This document shows, piece by piece, positions 4,181 to 6,276 of a stretch of DNA of 6,276 bases. The first letter of the stretch is position 1. Every line of letters starts with the position of its first letter. The notes below the pieces were generated by a model. It was not told where the DNA came from and did not search any database. It saw only the letters and a program-made list of their open reading frames with translations. The stretch is from Aquificaceae bacterium (GTDB taxonomy: Bacteria > Aquificota > Aquificia > Aquificales > Aquificaceae), in NCBI GenBank assembly GCA_015490115.1, contig WFYM01000062.1, forward strand, positions 1 to 6,276. The letters run 5' to 3'. A program made the position numbers and the translations under genes.

Positions 4181-4999
4181 ATGAGCGTGGAGGAACTCGA
4201 GAAGTTCCTTCCCGTGGTCCTTATCAACAAGAACTACGTGGTGACGTCACTTAACGAAACGGGGAAGATGATGCTCGGAGACGTGGTGGGAAAAAAGTGC
4301 TACCAAGTCCTTTACAACCTCGAAAAGCCCTGTCAGGAATACAACATAAACTGCCCCATAGCTTCGGGTGAGGAGAACGTGGACACGGTAACCTTGGACT
4401 TTGAGGTTTATCTCAGAGCTTACGGTAAGATACCTGTCGGCGGTATATACTGGGAGTCTATGGTAAACATAACGAGCCTCTCCGTTGTGAGGTCCGGGAT
4501 CTTCGACACATTAACAGAACTCTACAGCAGGAGCTTCCTCTCCGGACTCATGGAGAAATTCCTCCACCTCTGGCAGAGATACAGGGAGATATTCTCCGTT
4601 CTCTTCCTCGACATAGACGACCTCAAAAAGATTAACGACGAGTTCGGACACCTCTCCGGCGACGAGGCTTTGAAGAAGGTGAGCCAGTGCGTGAGATTGT
4701 ATCTCAGAAGGTCCGACTTCGGTGTGAGATACGGAGGGGACGAGTTCCTGATATTACTTCCCAAGACGAGGAAGGAGAACGCGGTCCACGTTGCGAAGAG
4801 GATAAGCGAGTGCATAACGACGGTCCCCTTCGTGACGAAGCTCTCGGTCACGATAGGGATAGCTGAGGTGAACGAGGAGGACAGGACACCCGAAGACGTA
4901 CTTGGAAGAGCGGACGGCGCCCTCCACTATGCGAAGAGAAAGGGGAGGGGTTCCATAGCGGTAGCGAAGGGGAAGGAGGAGTTCTACCTCGTCGAGTAA
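4181..4999 (+). CDS. PAS-GGDEF diguanylate cyclase
   Basis: This 272-residue protein is predicted to make cyclic di-GMP from two GTP. The N-terminal ~105 residues look like a PAS sensor: LPVVLINKNYVVTSLNETG (10-28), the GKKCYQVL segment and a closing strand YWESMVNITSL (90-100). It carries three cysteines, C40, C51 and C58 (CX10CX6C), which might bind a metal, cluster or haem, or act as a redox switch. A GGDEF domain follows from about 107 (DTLTELYSRSFL). It has the Mg-binding LDIDD (143-147; D144), NDEFGHLSGDEAL (152-164), the intact signature YGGDEF (184-189) and the inhibitory I-site RRSD (176-179) exactly five residues before GGDEF, so it should be active and product-inhibited. There is no signal peptide or membrane segment, so it is cytoplasmic. 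It lies 39 nt after the DsbC-like gene and 11 nt before serS. Domain calls are firm for GGDEF, inferred for PAS. Confidence 0.9.
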   Translation: MSVEELEKFLPVVLINKNYVVTSLNETGKMMLGDVVGKKCYQVLYNLEKPCQEYNINCPIASGEENVDTVTLDFEVYLRAYGKIPVGGIYWESMVNITSLSVVRSGIFDTLTELYSRSFLSGLMEKFLHLWQRYREIFSVLFLDIDDLKKINDEFGHLSGDEALKKVSQCVRLYLRRSDFGVRYGGDEFLILLPKTRKENAVHVAKRISECITTVPFVTKLSVTIGIAEVNEEDRTPEDVLGRADGALHYAKRKGRGSIAVAKGKEEFYLVE

Positions 5000-5002
5000 A
5001 AT
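4997..5002 (+). promoter_or_regulatory. Possible -10 element before serS
   Basis: TAAAAT at 4997-5002 overlaps the TAA stop of the GGDEF gene and ends 8 nt before the serS ATG at 5011. The same hexamer is the -10 of the tRNA promoter. Transcription from it would begin 1-2 nt before the ATG. No convincing -35 is seen, and the bases before the ATG (ATCTCCC) are the opposite of a Shine-Dalgarno. Read-through from the upstream gene is also possible. Confidence 0.35.
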
Positions 5003-5010
5003 TATCTCCC

Positions 5011-6276
5011 ATGGTAGACATAGAGCTGATAAGGAAAAAGCCCGACTATGTGAAGGAGAGGCTTGCAACGAGGGACAAAGAACTTACCGCCCTCGTCGAC
5101 AGGATACTCGAACTCGATCAAACGAGGAGGAGTTTAATAGCGAAAACGGAGACTCTAAGGTCGGAGAGGAACAAAAAGAGCAAAGAGATAGGAAATCTGA
5201 AGAGGCAGGGAAAAGACACCTCCCTCCTTGAGGAGGAGGTAAGGCGGATCAAGGAGGAGATAGAATCTCTCGAAGAGAAGCTCTCGGAAGTCCAAAAAGA
5301 TCTGAAGGAGCTGATGCTGAAGGTTCCGAACCTTCCCCACCCTACGGTTCCTGTAGGCGAGGACGAGACGAAGAACGTGGAGGTGAGGAGGTGGGGAGAA
5401 CCAAGGGACTTTCCCTTCGAGCCGAAACCCCACTGGGAGATAGGGGAGAGGCTCGGGATCCTCGACTTCAAAAGGGGTGCTGAGCTTGCGGGAAGCAGGT
5501 TCACGGTTGTGAAGGGGTTGGGAGCGAAACTCGAGAGGGCGCTCATCAACTTCATGCTCGACCTCCACACAAAAAAAGGTTACGTGGAGGTCATACCACC
5601 GCACCTTGTGAAGCCCGAGATCATGGAGGGGACGGGACAGCTGCCCAAGTTCGAAGAAGACCTCTACAAGTGCGAGAGGGACGACCTTTACCTTATACCT
5701 ACAGCTGAAGTCCCTCTTACCAACCTCTTCAGGGACAGAATTTTAAACGAAGAGGACCTTCCCATATATCTTACAGCTTACACACCCTGCTACAGGAGGG
5801 AGGCGGGTTCCCACGGAAAGGACGTGAGGGGCATAATAAGACAGCACCAATTTAACAAGGTCGAACTCGTTAAGATAGTCCACCCGGAGAAGTCTTACGA
5901 AGAACTTGAGAGCCTTGTGAGAGACGCTGAGGAGGTCTTGAAGCTACTCGGTCTCCCTTACAGGGTTGTGGAGCTTTGCACGGGAGACCTTGGCTTTTCC
6001 GCAGCCAAGACCTACGATATAGAGGTTTGGTTCCCCTCCCAAGGAAGATACAGGGAGGTCTCTTCATGCTCTAACTGTGAAGACTTCCAAGCGAGGAGGA
6101 TGAACACAAGGTTCAGGGACTCTACAGGGAGGAAGAGGTTCGTCCACACATTAAACGGCTCCGGGCTTGCTGTTGGGAGAACGCTCGCAGCGATCCTCGA
6201 GAACTACCAAAGGGAAGATGGAACCGTGGAAGTCCCCGAGGTTTTAAGGGACTACGTCGGAGCGGATATAATAAAG
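5011..6276 (+). CDS. serS: Serine--tRNA ligase, C-terminus cut by window edge
   Basis: SerRS charges tRNA-Ser with serine (and tRNA-Sec where present) in the cytoplasm. The frame is open for 422 codons to the window end; bacterial SerRS is about 425 residues, so only a few residues should be missing. The N-terminal domain (about 1-110) starts MVDIELIRKKPDYVKERL and forms the long antiparallel coiled coil that grips the tRNA-Ser variable arm (Glu/Lys/Leu-rich, about 27-105). The class II catalytic domain follows: motif 1 around GYVEVIPPHLV (190-200), the serine-binding TAEVPLTN (231-238), motif 2 YRREAGSHGKDVRGIIRQHQ (261-280) followed by FNKVEL, then GDLGFSAAKTYDIEVW (325-340) and motif 3 LNGSGLAVGRTLAAILENYQ (381-400). 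No frameshift is seen. ATG 5011 fits the family N-terminus even though no Shine-Dalgarno precedes it. The gene follows the cyclase by 11 nt. Confidence 0.97.
   Translation, partial: MVDIELIRKKPDYVKERLATRDKELTALVDRILELDQTRRSLIAKTETLRSERNKKSKEIGNLKRQGKDTSLLEEEVRRIKEEIESLEEKLSEVQKDLKELMLKVPNLPHPTVPVGEDETKNVEVRRWGEPRDFPFEPKPHWEIGERLGILDFKRGAELAGSRFTVVKGLGAKLERALINFMLDLHTKKGYVEVIPPHLVKPEIMEGTGQLPKFEEDLYKCERDDLYLIPTAEVPLTNLFRDRILNEEDLPIYLTAYTPCYRREAGSHGKDVRGIIRQHQFNKVELVKIVHPEKSYEELESLVRDAEEVLKLLGLPYRVVELCTGDLGFSAAKTYDIEVWFPSQGRYREVSSCSNCEDFQARRMNTRFRDSTGRKRFVHTLNGSGLAVGRTLAAILENYQREDGTVEVPEVLRDYVGADIIK

Noticed and set aside
5118..5604. Two ~150-codon minus-strand open frames inside serS
   Set aside because: They lie fully antisense to the strongly supported serS coiled-coil and motif 1 region. 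The purine-rich, stop-poor coding strand makes long antisense frames common here.

Overview
The window looks like chromosomal DNA from a thermophilic bacterium of the Aquificales (Aquifex/Hydrogenobacter/Thermocrinis-like). The main clue is the EF-Tu N-terminus at the left edge, whose run after the P-loop (KSTLTSAITCVLAAGLVEGG) matches my recollection of Aquificales EF-Tu. Supporting signs are arginine written almost entirely as AGG/AGA, isoleucine mostly as ATA, strongly purine-rich coding strands and G+C apparently a little above half. The species cannot be named from the sequence alone.

Layout: positions 1-511 are read on the minus strand. In transcription order they hold tRNA-Thr(TGT), tRNA-Tyr(GTA), tRNA-Gly(TCC), tRNA-Thr(GGT) and the start of tuf, which runs off the left edge. 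This order is the same as the classic thrU-tyrU-glyT-thrT-tufB transcription unit of E. coli. A good sigma70-type promoter (-35 at 548-553, -10 at 525-530) lies just upstream. Positions 581-6276 are read on the plus strand: hyuB-type hydantoinase/oxoprolinase subunit B, purN, ispH, a secreted DsbC-like thiol-disulfide protein, a PAS-GGDEF diguanylate cyclase, and serS, which is cut by the right edge with only its extreme C-terminus likely missing. Genes are packed tightly: 8-nt overlap, 21-nt gap, 25-nt overlap, 39-nt gap, 11-nt gap. I see no convincing intrinsic terminator anywhere, so the plus-strand genes may form one long run of functionally unrelated genes, a style described for Aquifex, with internal promoters.

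The genes serve mostly separate housekeeping roles: translation (tRNAs, EF-Tu, SerRS), purine synthesis (PurN), isoprenoid synthesis (IspH), envelope disulfide chemistry (DsbC-like) and c-di-GMP signalling (DGC). I found no new multi-gene defence or mobile system. The points most worth a second look are: (1) every plus-strand gene that follows an intergenic gap lacks a usable Shine-Dalgarno and has a -10-like hexamer 8-11 nt before its ATG, suggesting leaderless mRNAs, while tuf and purN have strong Shine-Dalgarno sequences; (2) the tRNA/tuf and hyuB promoters overlap back to back; (3) the DsbC-like protein lacks the dimerisation domain and carries a CPHC active site; (4) the cyclase's PAS domain has a three-cysteine motif.
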